Positions 27,075-35,273 of a stretch of 49,010 nt of DNA are shown in pieces. Under the pieces are notes generated by a model. The model was not told the DNA's origin. It ran no database searches and saw only the letters and a list, made by a program, of their open reading frames with translations. The DNA comes from Pseudomonas violetae (GTDB lineage: Bacteria; Pseudomonadota; Gammaproteobacteria; Pseudomonadales; Pseudomonadaceae): assembly GCF_023072615.1 (NCBI RefSeq), contig NZ_JAKNRW010000038.1:1-49010 (forward strand), read 5' to 3'. A program made the translations under genes and the position numbers. Numbering within the stretch: the first letter of the stretch is position 1; every line of letters starts with the position of its first letter.

Positions 27075-27548
27075 TCACCACTCCCTATAGGCGATGCCGT
27101 TGAGCCCCTTGCCGCGAGCCTGGGAGTAGACGTCAAAGACGTCCTCCCCTTCACGCGGGTTCTGGGCCGAACTGTCATAGGCGCGCAAACCCCAACCGCC
27201 CTCGTCGTCACGCTTGACCGACGCCAACGGGTCGTGAGGAATGCGCCGTAAAAAGTAGAACTTGGCCCCTTTGGCGCTGCGCACATCGCGCACGCCGTCC
27301 ACCAGTACTTTCAAGTTCGGTGGGTAGCCACTGCTGTTCAGTGACTTCTCGATGTAGCCGGCATCGAACGCGCGCTTGTAGGCGTCGATGGCATCGCGTA
27401 TCTGGTAAAGCGCGGTGCGCAGGTCCTGCTCTTTGCCCCGGCGCACCACCGTCTCGGTCAGCGGCGCGGCCATGCCGGCCAGCAGGCCGATCAGGGCCAG
27501 TGTCACCACGACTTCGATCAGGGTAAAACCGCGTTGCGAGGCGTTCAT
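27075..27548 (-). CDS. GspG-like pseudopilin (XcmT2/XcmT3 type)
   Basis: A 157-residue pseudopilin: leader MNASQRG, cleavage before FTLIEVVVTLALIGLLAG with Glu5, then IRDAIDAYKRAFDAGYIE, YPPNLKVLVDG and RRIPHDPLASV, GspG/GspH-type features. It ends NGIAYREW, similar in kind to the SLYSEW end of the next pseudopilin, so the two probably arose by duplication. ATG 27548 overlaps the secretin stop region; a TTG two codons earlier is also open. Confidence 0.85.
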   Translation of the reverse strand: MNASQRGFTLIEVVVTLALIGLLAGMAAPLTETVVRRGKEQDLRTALYQIRDAIDAYKRAFDAGYIEKSLNSSGYPPNLKVLVDGVRDVRSAKGAKFYFLRRIPHDPLASVKRDDEGGWGLRAYDSSAQNPREGEDVFDVYSQARGKGLNGIAYREW

Positions 27549-27550
27549 GA

Positions 27551-29386
27551 TCAAGGCTTCTCGACGACGACACGGGTGGTGGAAGCCACCGGCGTGCCCA
27601 TGGTTTCAGTGCGAATCGCGGTGTCCATCGAGCGGTCCGGGGCCTGGATGTGCATGCTGCTTTCCGTGCCGGTAGGGAACTCCATGTCCGACGGGCTCTG
27701 GTACGGCAGGTTGCGCACGATGCGTGGAGTGATCGACAGCACCAGTTCCGATTTGCTGACGTCGTCGCGGTTGCTGCCAAACAGGCGGCCGATGCCGGGA
27801 ATATCGCCAAGGCCGGGGATCTTGTTGCCGCTGCTGCCATGGTCGTTGCGCATCAGCCCGGCGAGGATCTGGGTTTCACCGTCGTGCAGGCGCAAGGTGG
27901 TCTGGGCATTGCGGGTGTCGACCTGAACCGGAATGGTGCCTTGGCGGGTCGGCTCCAGTGGAGTCGCGTTGCTGACTTCCAGGGCGATCTTGATGGCCAC
28001 TTCGTTGTTCAGGTGCACGATCGGCTGCACTTCGAGTTTCAGACCGACATCCAGGTAGGTCACGCTTTCAGTGATCACCGGGCCTTGGGTCGAGGGCACG
28101 GAGGTGGCGCTGATGATGGGTACGCGCTGACCGATGTGGATGCGTGCCTGCTCGCGGTTGCTTACCCGAATCACCGGGCTGGCCAGGGTGTTGATGTCCT
28201 TGTCCTGGGCATTGATCTTGGCCTGGGGCGAAGGCGAGATCGAGATCCGGCTGGAGTTCAGGCCCTTGAGCTGGTCGAGCACCGACACCGGCTGGCCGTC
28301 ACTGGTGAGCACGCCAAAAGTATTGGGCCACTGCAGGCCCAGGTCGAGAATGCGCTGGCGGGCGACCTCCATGACTTCCACTTCAAGCACCACTTCCGGG
28401 TTGGACTGGTCCTGGGATTGCAGCAGTTTTTCGGCCATGCGAATCGCGTCTTCGCTGTCGCGCATGGTCAAGGTATTGAGGCGCTCGTCAACGAACACGT
28501 CGCGGGTCTTGAGCATGGTCTTGATCATGTTCAGCGCGGTGTTGGCGTCAATGCTGGTCAGGTAGAAAGTGCGCATCACCAGCTCTTGATAGTCCTTGAG
28601 CTTCTGCGGCGAGTCCGGGTAGATCAACAGCGTGTTTTCATTCACCACTTTCTGGTGCAACTGGTTCTGTTGCAGCAGCAGCGCCACGGCGTCTTCGATG
28701 CGCACGTCACGCACGAAGATAGTGGCTTTCATGTCCGGACGCAGGTCCTTGTCAAAGATAAAATTCAGCCCGGCGACCTGGGACAGCACTTCGAAGATGG
28801 TCTTGAGGTTGGCATCGCGAAACTCCAGGGTCACCGGCCGATCAAGGCGAGTGCGCAGCTGTGGGTACTGCACTACGTTGCGGCTCTGCACCAGGCGGAT
28901 GCTGCTTAGCAGCTCCAGGGCGCCTTCGTTTTTCGGGTCCAGCTCGAGGATTTGCTTGACCTGGCGGTCGGCAGCGTAGATGTCGCCACGGCGCAGGTCA
29001 CCTCGGGCCAGCTCGAGTTTTGCATCCTGGCTGCGCATGTGTTCGAGCTGGCTCAGGGATTCCTGCGCCCGCCGGTTGTTCGGTTCAATGGTCAGCACCC
29101 GGCCATACCCCATGCGCGCAGACGCGAAATCACGCTGGACGCGGTCCATGTCGGCTTGGGTCAACAGCGCCGTCACCGCCCGGGCGCGGCCGCTGTTCAA
29201 GGCCAGGCGCAGCTCGGTATCACGCGGATTTTCGCGCAGGCCTTCCTCTATTCGGGCCAGGCCGGCTTCGTACTGTCCCGACTCAATCAGGTCGGACGCC
29301 TCCTGCTTGGCTACCTGCGCGGAACTGCACGCGGCCAATCCTGCACACAGGCAGACAAGGCTCATCAGCAAACGGGATCGGTTCAT
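27551..29386 (-). CDS. Lipidated secretin (GspD/PilQ-like) with N-terminal repeat domain
   Basis: A 611-residue outer-membrane secretin. The signal peptide ends in lipobox LAAC, so the protein carries its own lipid anchor and may not need a pilotin. Residues about 25-165 form TPR-like helices (DLIESGQYEAGLARIEEGL, DFASARMGYGRVLTIEPNN). Then come the secretin N-domains (VTLEFRDANLKTIFEVLSQ) and the core with VPIISATSV, the VGLKLEVQP strand and the terminal GLMRNDHGSSGNKIPGLGDIPGIGRLF signature. It should form the outer-membrane pore of the Xcm export pathway. The order after a PilP-like gene mirrors pilMNOPQ. ATG overlaps the upstream stop (ATGA). Confidence 0.9.
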   Translation of the reverse strand: MNRSRLLMSLVCLCAGLAACSSAQVAKQEASDLIESGQYEAGLARIEEGLRENPRDTELRLALNSGRARAVTALLTQADMDRVQRDFASARMGYGRVLTIEPNNRRAQESLSQLEHMRSQDAKLELARGDLRRGDIYAADRQVKQILELDPKNEGALELLSSIRLVQSRNVVQYPQLRTRLDRPVTLEFRDANLKTIFEVLSQVAGLNFIFDKDLRPDMKATIFVRDVRIEDAVALLLQQNQLHQKVVNENTLLIYPDSPQKLKDYQELVMRTFYLTSIDANTALNMIKTMLKTRDVFVDERLNTLTMRDSEDAIRMAEKLLQSQDQSNPEVVLEVEVMEVARQRILDLGLQWPNTFGVLTSDGQPVSVLDQLKGLNSSRISISPSPQAKINAQDKDINTLASPVIRVSNREQARIHIGQRVPIISATSVPSTQGPVITESVTYLDVGLKLEVQPIVHLNNEVAIKIALEVSNATPLEPTRQGTIPVQVDTRNAQTTLRLHDGETQILAGLMRNDHGSSGNKIPGLGDIPGIGRLFGSNRDDVSKSELVLSITPRIVRNLPYQSPSDMEFPTGTESSMHIQAPDRSMDTAIRTETMGTPVASTTRVVVEKP

Positions 29387-29901
29387 TGCGTGCTCCCCAC
29401 AGACAGCGTCTGAGACAAATGCAAAGGCAGGTAGACGAAGCTCAATTCCACATCGGAAATGCCCTCGATCCGCCACGTTTCGTCGATCACGTCCCCTTTG
29501 CGCACGACGTATATTTTTTCGCCGTTCTGCAAAAACACTTGCAGGTCGGTACGGTCATCCAGCCTGCCCACGAACTGGAAAGGCATGGGCGGTGCGCTAG
29601 GGGCTTGCACCACCGGGGTAAAGTTGACAGGTTGTTCGATGACGACGGCGAGGGTCGGCGCCGCTTTCCAGCTGCGGGCGGCGAACAGGTCGCCGGCCGG
29701 GCTCAGGTCCTTGATCTGCCGGGGTTTTCCGGCGGTGGGTGCGGCCGGCAAGGCGCCGCGAACCTTGCTTTTAGCCGGGTTGGCTACGACGGCGACTGTG
29801 TCGTCGCCCTCGTCTGCCGATTGAAAAAATTCGCTGCCCCAGGTGAGCGCGGCGGCAACCCCGAGAAACGCCAGCCAGCCCATTACGCGTTGGCTTTTCA
29901 T
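29383..29901 (-). CDS. PilP/GspC-like inner-membrane protein
   Basis: A 172-residue protein with one N-terminal transmembrane helix (VMGWLAFLGVAAALTW), an Ala/Pro-rich periplasmic linker and a small C-terminal beta domain: PFQFVGRLDDRTDLQVFLQNG, KIYVVRKGDVIDETWRIEGI, ELSFVYLPL. The domain fits the homology region by which GspC and PilP touch the secretin, and the gene lies directly before the secretin. The start is set at ATG 29901, which shares one base with the PilO-like stop (TGATG); a GTG one codon earlier is possible. Confidence 0.72.
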   Translation of the reverse strand: MKSQRVMGWLAFLGVAAALTWGSEFFQSADEGDDTVAVVANPAKSKVRGALPAAPTAGKPRQIKDLSPAGDLFAARSWKAAPTLAVVIEQPVNFTPVVQAPSAPPMPFQFVGRLDDRTDLQVFLQNGEKIYVVRKGDVIDETWRIEGISDVELSFVYLPLHLSQTLSVGSTQ

Positions 29902-30449
29902 CACGACCTCGACAGGTAAAGGGTCATGCGGATCCGCCCGGTCAGGTCGGTATCGGCGATTTTCTTGCGCTGGAATTCCACGTCCTCTACCACCACTGCC
30001 GGCAGTTGGCCGAGCAAGGCATGCAGGAAGCGCCGCAGTTGCGGATAGCTGCCGCGCACCGGCAGCAGGATCTGATAGCGCGCCAGGTGAGTCTTGGGAT
30101 CGATACCCAGGGCGTATTCTCCGCGCGCCAGGGTGATGCGTTCCTGGGCGGCCAACGCGTAGATCTTGTCGATGGCGACCGTCGCCTGGGGTTGGGATGG
30201 CAACTTGTTGCGGAAGTCGTCGAGCTGGCGTTGCGGCACCACTGGCGCGGCGACACTGCCCTCCTCAACCTTGGCCAGGTATTCGCCGGCTTCACGGGTC
30301 TGCTGGGTGAGCTGTTGCAGGGACTGCCAATCCGGCAGCAAGCCTGCCAGGCCGTACACCAGCGCCAGCACCACCAGGGCGATTCCGGCCAGCCCGGGCA
30401 CACCCAGGCCTTGCAGGTATTCGTGGACGATCAATCTAGGGATTTGCAT
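29901..30449 (-). CDS. PilO/GspM-like platform protein
   Basis: A 182-residue bitopic protein: cytoplasmic MQIPRLIVHEYLQG, one transmembrane helix (GLAGIALVVLALVYGLAG), coiled-coil stretch (WQSLQQLTQQTREAGEYLAKVEEG) and a ferredoxin-like periplasmic domain ending RYQILLPVRGSYPQLRRFL and RIRMTLYLSRS. It resembles PilO/GspM, which dimerise with PilN/GspL in the inner-membrane platform. It overlaps the PilN-like gene by 14 bases and the PilP-like gene by one. Confidence 0.75.
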   Translation of the reverse strand: MQIPRLIVHEYLQGLGVPGLAGIALVVLALVYGLAGLLPDWQSLQQLTQQTREAGEYLAKVEEGSVAAPVVPQRQLDDFRNKLPSQPQATVAIDKIYALAAQERITLARGEYALGIDPKTHLARYQILLPVRGSYPQLRRFLHALLGQLPAVVVEDVEFQRKKIADTDLTGRIRMTLYLSRS

Positions 30450-30981
30450 CGCCGATCTCCCAGGTAGCCGACAGGTTGAACTGCACCGGATGCTCCGGCA
30501 CGTTGGCGACGATTTCGTGGCTCAGCAACGACACATCGGACAGTTCGTCGCTGGCTTCGAGGCGCCGGTGAAAATCAAGCATCGCTTCCAGGTCCCGAGC
30601 TTCAGCGCTGATGCGCACCTGGCCCTTGCGCGCATCGGGGGTCAGGGTCAGCAGGGCAATGTTGTCCCGGGGCATGCTTTCGAGGGTGGCGAACAGGTGC
30701 TCCCAGGGGCGACGCAATTGCTGCGACACCTTGCGCATCTCGGCGAGGTTCTGCGCCTGTTCGCGAATTTGCGCCGGGCTCAGACTGACCTTGGCCCCGG
30801 TGTCGCCGGTGAGCACCCGCTGGGCCGTTTGCAGGTGACCTTGCTGCTGGCTGGATTGGTCGCTGAGGTGCTGGCTGGCCGCCACGCAAGTCAGCGCCAG
30901 CACCACGCCTGCGGCAAGCAGGCTCCAGCCCAAAGGACCGGAACGACGGCGTGGCTGGAAGTCGAGCATCAGGGCGCGCAT
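30436..30981 (-). CDS. PilN-like platform protein
   Basis: A 181-residue bitopic protein: short basic N-terminus (MLDFQPRRRSGPLG), one transmembrane helix (WSLLAAGVVLALTCVAAS), a coiled-coil segment and a periplasmic domain with IALLTLTPDARKGQVRISAEA and a following helix, typical of PilN or the periplasmic half of GspL. Its ATG lies right behind the PilM-like stop codon. PilM and PilN equivalents are separate genes here, as in type IV pilus loci, whereas type II secretion loci usually carry one fused GspL. Confidence 0.75.
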   Translation of the reverse strand: MRALMLDFQPRRRSGPLGWSLLAAGVVLALTCVAASQHLSDQSSQQQGHLQTAQRVLTGDTGAKVSLSPAQIREQAQNLAEMRKVSQQLRRPWEHLFATLESMPRDNIALLTLTPDARKGQVRISAEARDLEAMLDFHRRLEASDELSDVSLLSHEIVANVPEHPVQFNLSATWEIGDANP

Positions 30982-30982
30982 C

Positions 30983-31786
30983 TCAGGCCACCGCCCGGGA
31001 CATGACGTACAGGCTGTCGCGTACGGCTGTCCGGTCCTCTTCAAGGGTGCGAAGGTGAACGCCCGGCACTTCAGGGTGCGAGTCGATGCGTGCGGGCGCA
31101 TGCAGGTAAACATTCAGCGGACGGTCGCTGGTGGAGGCTTGCAGTTGGCTTTCGCGACCGATCAGCGCCGCCAGTGCGGCATCGCTGTCACTGCTGCCCA
31201 CCGACCGCACCGAGGCCCATCGCCCTTCCCGCGCTACCAGCAACACACTGCGCACCGGCTCGGCGACCACGAAGAGGAAGTCGCCGGCCTCGAAGCTCGA
31301 GTCGAAGTGATTGAAGGCAGCCATCAAGTAGGGCTGCACCGAACGCAGTTTCAGGCTCCGGGCGCTGGCCAGCGTGCGCAGACGCTCGAGCAGATCCTGT
31401 GGCAGCGCGGCGGCAATGCGGTCGTAACCCGCTGCCTCGGCCGACAGCACCAGGTTCCAGGGCTGCGTCGGTACGCCGTAAAGGTCTTCGAAGCACAGTT
31501 GAGCGAAGCCACGCAGTTCCTCGGGGCTGTTGATCTGATCGCTCCAGGGCACCAGGCAGAAGCGGCTGAAGTGTCCCGAGACGACCACACTCAACTGCGC
31601 ACCGGCAGTGGCATGTTCGCCCAGCAGGCGGTCGAGGGTTTCCAGGGCCACAGCCCAAGCATGGAAGCCTTCGTCGATGAAACCGACGCTGCCCAGCCAC
31701 AGGGTATCGCTGCCCTGGCGCCGGCCAAGGCCGACGCCGCTGGCACCGAGCACGGCGACAAAACGATCACGAGACAAAAGTGACAC
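30983..31786 (-). CDS. PilM/GspL-like actin-fold cytoplasmic platform protein
   Basis: A 267-residue protein without membrane helix. It resembles the cytoplasmic actin-like domain of GspL/PilM: an opening strand RFVAVLGASGVGLG, LSVVVSGHFSRFCLVPW in the middle, RSVQPYLMAAFNHF, and a second subdomain with FLFVVAEPVRSVLLV. The start is a GTG at 31786 with a GAGGAG ribosome site seven bases away lying inside the end of the ATPase gene, which it overlaps by 20 bases; no ATG fits. It would link the ATPase to the membrane platform. Confidence 0.7.
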   Translation of the reverse strand: MSLLSRDRFVAVLGASGVGLGRRQGSDTLWLGSVGFIDEGFHAWAVALETLDRLLGEHATAGAQLSVVVSGHFSRFCLVPWSDQINSPEELRGFAQLCFEDLYGVPTQPWNLVLSAEAAGYDRIAAALPQDLLERLRTLASARSLKLRSVQPYLMAAFNHFDSSFEAGDFLFVVAEPVRSVLLVAREGRWASVRSVGSSDSDAALAALIGRESQLQASTSDRPLNVYLHAPARIDSHPEVPGVHLRTLEEDRTAVRDSLYVMSRAVA

Positions 31787-33473
31787 GATTGATCTCCTCG
31801 AGCGTGGTCCGCCCTTCCTGCACCAGTTCCAGGGCCGACTCGCGCAGCAGGCGCAAGCCACGTTTGCAGGCATGGGCCTTGATTTTCGAAATCGGCTGGC
31901 GCTCGACGATCATCTGCCGCAGCTCGTCGTCCAGGTGCAGCAACTCGGCAATCGCCGTACGCCCGCGATACCCGGTGCCGCGGCAATGGCCGCAGCCCTT
32001 GCCGTGGACGAAGTGGAAATCGGCCACCTGTTGCGGGTCGAGACCCGAGAGGTGCAACTCGTCGTCAGTGGGAAAATGCGGCGCGCTGCAACTGGTGCAG
32101 ACCAGGCGGATCAGCCGCTGGGCCAATACCGCGTTGAGCGCAGAGACCAGGCTGTAGGGATCGATTTCCATCTGGGTGAAACGGCCAATCACGTCGAACA
32201 CGTTGTTGGCGTGGATGGTGGTGAACACCAGGTGCCCGGTGAGTGCCGATTGCACGGCGATCTGCGCGGTGTCCGGGTCACGAATTTCACCGACCATGAT
32301 CTTGTCCGGGTCGTGGCGCAGGATCGAGCGCAGGCCCCGGGCAAAGGTCAGGCCCTTCTTCTCGTTCACAGGAATCTGCAGTACACCTGGCAGTTGATAT
32401 TCCACCGGGTCTTCGATGGTGATGATCTTGTCCACGCCGTGGTTGATCTCGGTGATCATCGCGTAGAGCGTGGTGGTCTTGCCGCTGCCGGTGGGACCGG
32501 TCACCAGCACCATGCCGTAGGGTTCGGACGCCAGGCGGCGCAGCTGGCGCAGGGTTTCGTCTTCAAAGCCCAGGGCCTGCAACTGCACGCCACTGACCTT
32601 GTCTGCCAGGTCCTGTTTGTCCAGTACCCGTAGCACCGCGTCCTCGCCAAAGATGCTGGGCATGATCGAAACCCGGAAGTCGATCTGGCGTCCGCTAATA
32701 CCGATCTTGAAACGGCCATCCTGAGGCACGCGTTTTTCGCCGATGTCCAGTTCAGCCATGACCTTGACCCGGGAGAGCACCTGCTCGGCGAACTCGGTGC
32801 CCTGGATCTTGCTGATGTTGTTGAGCACGCCGTCGATGCGGTACTTGATCACCAGGCCGCTGCCGGTAGTGCCCAGGTGTATGTCGCTGGCGTGCATCTT
32901 CAACGCGTCGTAAAGGGTCGAGTTGACCAGCTTGACCACAACGCTGGCGTCCTCGCTGATGCTGGTCAGAGACAGGCTTTGCAGCTTGTCGATTTCAACC
33001 CCGGCGTCGGCCTGGGCATTGAGCGATTCGACCGCGTGAAAGCCTTCCTCGTGGCGGGCAAGGTAGGCCTTGAGGTCATCGGCATGCACCAGATACAAGG
33101 GCGCACCGTGCAGGCAATCGTCGATCCAGGCCAGACGTGCACTGTCGAAGGGGTCGGCGAACACGCCAATAACCGTCTCTTCATGACTCAGAAGGATAAA
33201 TTCGCGTTTGAGGCATTGGGCCAAGGTGACCCGGTCGAATACTGGAGTGGCCTTGAACAGCGTGTCGGTGTCGAGCACCGGGTAATGCAGGGTGGTGCCC
33301 AGGCATTCGATGAAGGGCATGGGGGCCAGTTCACACAACACCCCCAGTGCTTCCAGCACCCGTTCGCCGGAAGTGGCTGCGCGGGATCGGGCCTGGGCCA
33401 GTTGTTCACTGGAAAAACGCGACGGTACGGGGTCCAACAGCGCCGGTTCTACGGCTAGGGATAGACGGTCCAT
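31767..33473 (-). CDS. GspE/PilB-family secretion ATPase
   Basis: A 568-residue traffic ATPase: N-terminal MshE/GspE-N-like domain (1-150), DIHLGTTGSGLVIKYRIDGVL, Walker A GPTGSGKTTT, Asp box IEDPVEYQ, Walker B IMVGEIRDPDTA, His box HLVFTTIHANN and the C-terminal zinc motif CTSC...CGHC. It drives pseudopilus assembly. It is the first machinery gene of the xcm/csm operon, 82 bases after the receiver-only regulator, and overlaps the PilM-like gene. GspF is not beside it; the only GspF homologue of the window is xcmS at 47632, 14 kb away. Confidence 0.93.
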   Translation of the reverse strand: MDRLSLAVEPALLDPVPSRFSSEQLAQARSRAATSGERVLEALGVLCELAPMPFIECLGTTLHYPVLDTDTLFKATPVFDRVTLAQCLKREFILLSHEETVIGVFADPFDSARLAWIDDCLHGAPLYLVHADDLKAYLARHEEGFHAVESLNAQADAGVEIDKLQSLSLTSISEDASVVVKLVNSTLYDALKMHASDIHLGTTGSGLVIKYRIDGVLNNISKIQGTEFAEQVLSRVKVMAELDIGEKRVPQDGRFKIGISGRQIDFRVSIMPSIFGEDAVLRVLDKQDLADKVSGVQLQALGFEDETLRQLRRLASEPYGMVLVTGPTGSGKTTTLYAMITEINHGVDKIITIEDPVEYQLPGVLQIPVNEKKGLTFARGLRSILRHDPDKIMVGEIRDPDTAQIAVQSALTGHLVFTTIHANNVFDVIGRFTQMEIDPYSLVSALNAVLAQRLIRLVCTSCSAPHFPTDDELHLSGLDPQQVADFHFVHGKGCGHCRGTGYRGRTAIAELLHLDDELRQMIVERQPISKIKAHACKRGLRLLRESALELVQEGRTTLEEINRVTFVS

Positions 33474-33555
33474 GGCATGCTCTCCAACGCCGGGGGCTTT
33501 GAGCCCTGTCGACGCGGCGAGCAGTTACGGGGGTCCGGAACGACTTGTCGCGTCA

Positions 33556-34074
33556 TTACTCCCCGGTGAGCAATTGTTCGTCGTCTGGTGCCATGGAGTT
33601 CGAGTTTCTTCGCCGATCCACCAGCACCCAGCTACCGTCGTACAACTGCAGCGGGAAACTTTCGGTCTTGCTCTGGCGCCGTTCGACGAATCCTGCAGCC
33701 GTGTTTGCTCTGCGCTCCATCCCCAGAAGGTCACGAACCGCCCGGGCCAGTTCCATCAGCGGGAACGGCTTGAACAGGATATGACTGACTCCAAGTTGCC
33801 GGGCCCGCTCACAGACTTCAGCGGTTGGGTGCCCTGTAATCAGTACGTAATGACAATTCCTGTTCTGGCGGACTTGTTCGAGAACGTCAAAACCTTCCAT
33901 ATCGGGCAAGCGGTAATCAAACACAATCACATCGGGGGCAAAATCAGCGGCTTCGCCGATGGCCTTGGCACCTTCGTGTGCTATCCGGACATCCAGGCCT
34001 TGCGCTTGCAGGTAATCCTGCAGGTTCTGAGCAAGGAGCTGTTCGTCTTCAACAACCAGTACTTTGTTTAACAA
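33556..34074 (-). CDS. Receiver-domain response regulator without DNA-binding domain
   Basis: A 172-residue protein. LNKVLVVEDEQLLAQNLQDYLQ opens a full receiver domain (first 120 residues) with the phosphorylated Asp in VIVFDYRLPDMEGF, Thr in VLITGHPT and Lys in ILFKPFP. The remaining 50 residues (ERRQSKTESFPLQLYDG) form no known output domain. The start is a TTG at 34074 with AAGGAG six bases upstream. The receiver resembles that of MnxR (EDDELLAENIQTYLE), so MnxS1/S2 could phosphorylate it. It heads the operon for the secretion machine behind a sigma54-like promoter and may tune secretion by protein contact or act as a phosphate sink. Confidence 0.82.
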   Translation of the reverse strand: MLNKVLVVEDEQLLAQNLQDYLQAQGLDVRIAHEGAKAIGEAADFAPDVIVFDYRLPDMEGFDVLEQVRQNRNCHYVLITGHPTAEVCERARQLGVSHILFKPFPLMELARAVRDLLGMERRANTAAGFVERRQSKTESFPLQLYDGSWVLVDRRRNSNSMAPDDEQLLTGE

Positions 34075-34141
34075 GGTGGACTCCTTGTAACCGCAGGCCC
34101 GAATCTCGAACCTGGCAGAGTGCCGCCTTAAACAGGCTAAC

Positions 34142-34156
34142 GCACACTTCATGCCA
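34142..34156 (-). promoter_or_regulatory. Candidate sigma54 promoter of the xcm/csm operon
   Basis: On the minus strand TGGCATG-AAGT-GTGC. GG and GC are at exact spacing, with one mismatch in the -12 element (GTGC for TTGC). The predicted leader is about 57 bases. Confidence 0.55.
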
Positions 34157-34238
34157 GACTGAGTACCGATGTTTTCACCACTGCATGTAGTTGATATTCA
34201 TGAAAAACTTTTTTCGCCCGAGCACACCGCCGCTGACT

Positions 34239-34257
34239 GCCCCCCAAAGCCGGGGCA
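34239..34257. promoter_or_regulatory. Predicted MnxR operator, distal copy of xcm/csm promoter
   Basis: CCCCA-AAGC-CGGGG (34242-34255), same layout as the perfect copy 43 bases away (centre to centre, about four helical turns). Confidence 0.45.
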
Positions 34258-34282
34258 AGCGCGAGGATTCGCCCAGAAGCTT

Positions 34283-34300
34283 TTCCCCACTATTGGGGAA
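34283..34300. promoter_or_regulatory. Predicted MnxR operator, perfect palindrome TTCCCCA-N4-TGGGGAA
   Basis: TTCCCCA-CTAT-TGGGGAA, an exact 7+7 inverted repeat about 130 bases upstream of the sigma54-like element and just past the stop codon of the PpiC gene. It is the best copy of the shared element. Confidence 0.6.
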
Positions 34301-34306
34301 CAAACT

Positions 34307-35260
34307 TCAATCATCGTCAATCCGTTCAATTCGATTGCCCGACCGCAACTGCGCAAGCACTTCGCCTCGAATCGCAACCTGTTGCTGCCGGGCAAGGTAC
34401 GCCCTGACCATTTCAAGCCCCTGTTCTTCTGAGACATCAGCCGCCTCGCTGCGGTTCTGTAAATAAATGAGGTGCCAGCCCACTGGGGTGCGCACCGGCT
34501 CGCTGAGCTCACCGGGGGCCATGGCAAAGGCTGCCGCTTCGAATTGAGGGAACATGCGGCCCCGTGGGAAATACCCCAAGTCCCCGCCGCTGCTGGCGGT
34601 AGCGTCTTCTGAAGCACTTTTGGCGATACTGGCAAAATTAGCACCGTTAACGATTTTCAACCGCATATCTGCTAAGCGTAGTCGCGCTGCTTCAATTGTC
34701 GCGGCATCTGCGCCTTCAGGCACTTTGACCAGGATATGCAGGGCCTGGACCTCCTCGGGCCGGCCCATTTCGCTGCGATGTTCCTCGTAAAAGGCGCGTA
34801 CCTCTTTCTCGTCGGGCGCTGCCACCTTGGTCAGTTCGGCAAACACCTGCTGCGCAGCCATGTCTCGCCGGGTGTACTCGAGGAAGCTGGCTTCATCAAA
34901 ACCGGCATCGTTCAGGCGCCGAGCGAACACCTCGGGGCCGCCGATGGCCTGGCGAGCCTGGTCGACCTGTCCCTGGACTTCTGCGTCGCTGATCACCACG
35001 CCGCGCTTGACGGCTTCCTGCCACAGCAGTTCCTTGTCGATCAAGGCATCCAGGGCCTTTTGCCGCAATTGCTTATAGGCTTTGGGGTTGCGAATGCTAC
35101 CCAATGCTCGCCCCTGATCCTCGAGGAACTCGGCGAAATAGCGTTCCAGGCGAAACTCGGATATCTCCTCGCCATTGACCCGCGCCGCAATTGGGCCATT
35201 GCTGGCGTAACTTACCGGCACCCACAGGGCCAGCAGGAGCAACCAGGTATTGAGTTTCAT
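34307..35260 (-). CDS. Periplasmic PpiC/SurA-type peptidyl-prolyl isomerase
   Basis: A 317-residue protein with a Sec signal peptide (cleavage near SYA at about 19), a SurA-like N-terminal chaperone part (RVNGEEISEFRLERYF, DALIDKELLWQEAVKRG) and one parvulin domain with QALHILVKVPEGAD, DLGYFPRGRMFPQFEAAAFAMAPGELSEPVRTPVGWHLIYL (key residues: HILVK, GGDLGYF, FE-AAF, T-VGWHLI). It should fold exported proteins. As last gene of the mnxG cluster, the likely clients are the oxidase and its partners. GGAG ribosome site; start set at 35260. Confidence 0.9.
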   Translation of the reverse strand: MKLNTWLLLLALWVPVSYASNGPIAARVNGEEISEFRLERYFAEFLEDQGRALGSIRNPKAYKQLRQKALDALIDKELLWQEAVKRGVVISDAEVQGQVDQARQAIGGPEVFARRLNDAGFDEASFLEYTRRDMAAQQVFAELTKVAAPDEKEVRAFYEEHRSEMGRPEEVQALHILVKVPEGADAATIEAARLRLADMRLKIVNGANFASIAKSASEDATASSGGDLGYFPRGRMFPQFEAAAFAMAPGELSEPVRTPVGWHLIYLQNRSEAADVSEEQGLEMVRAYLARQQQVAIRGEVLAQLRSGNRIERIDDD

Positions 35261-35273
35261 GATCGGTCTCCGG

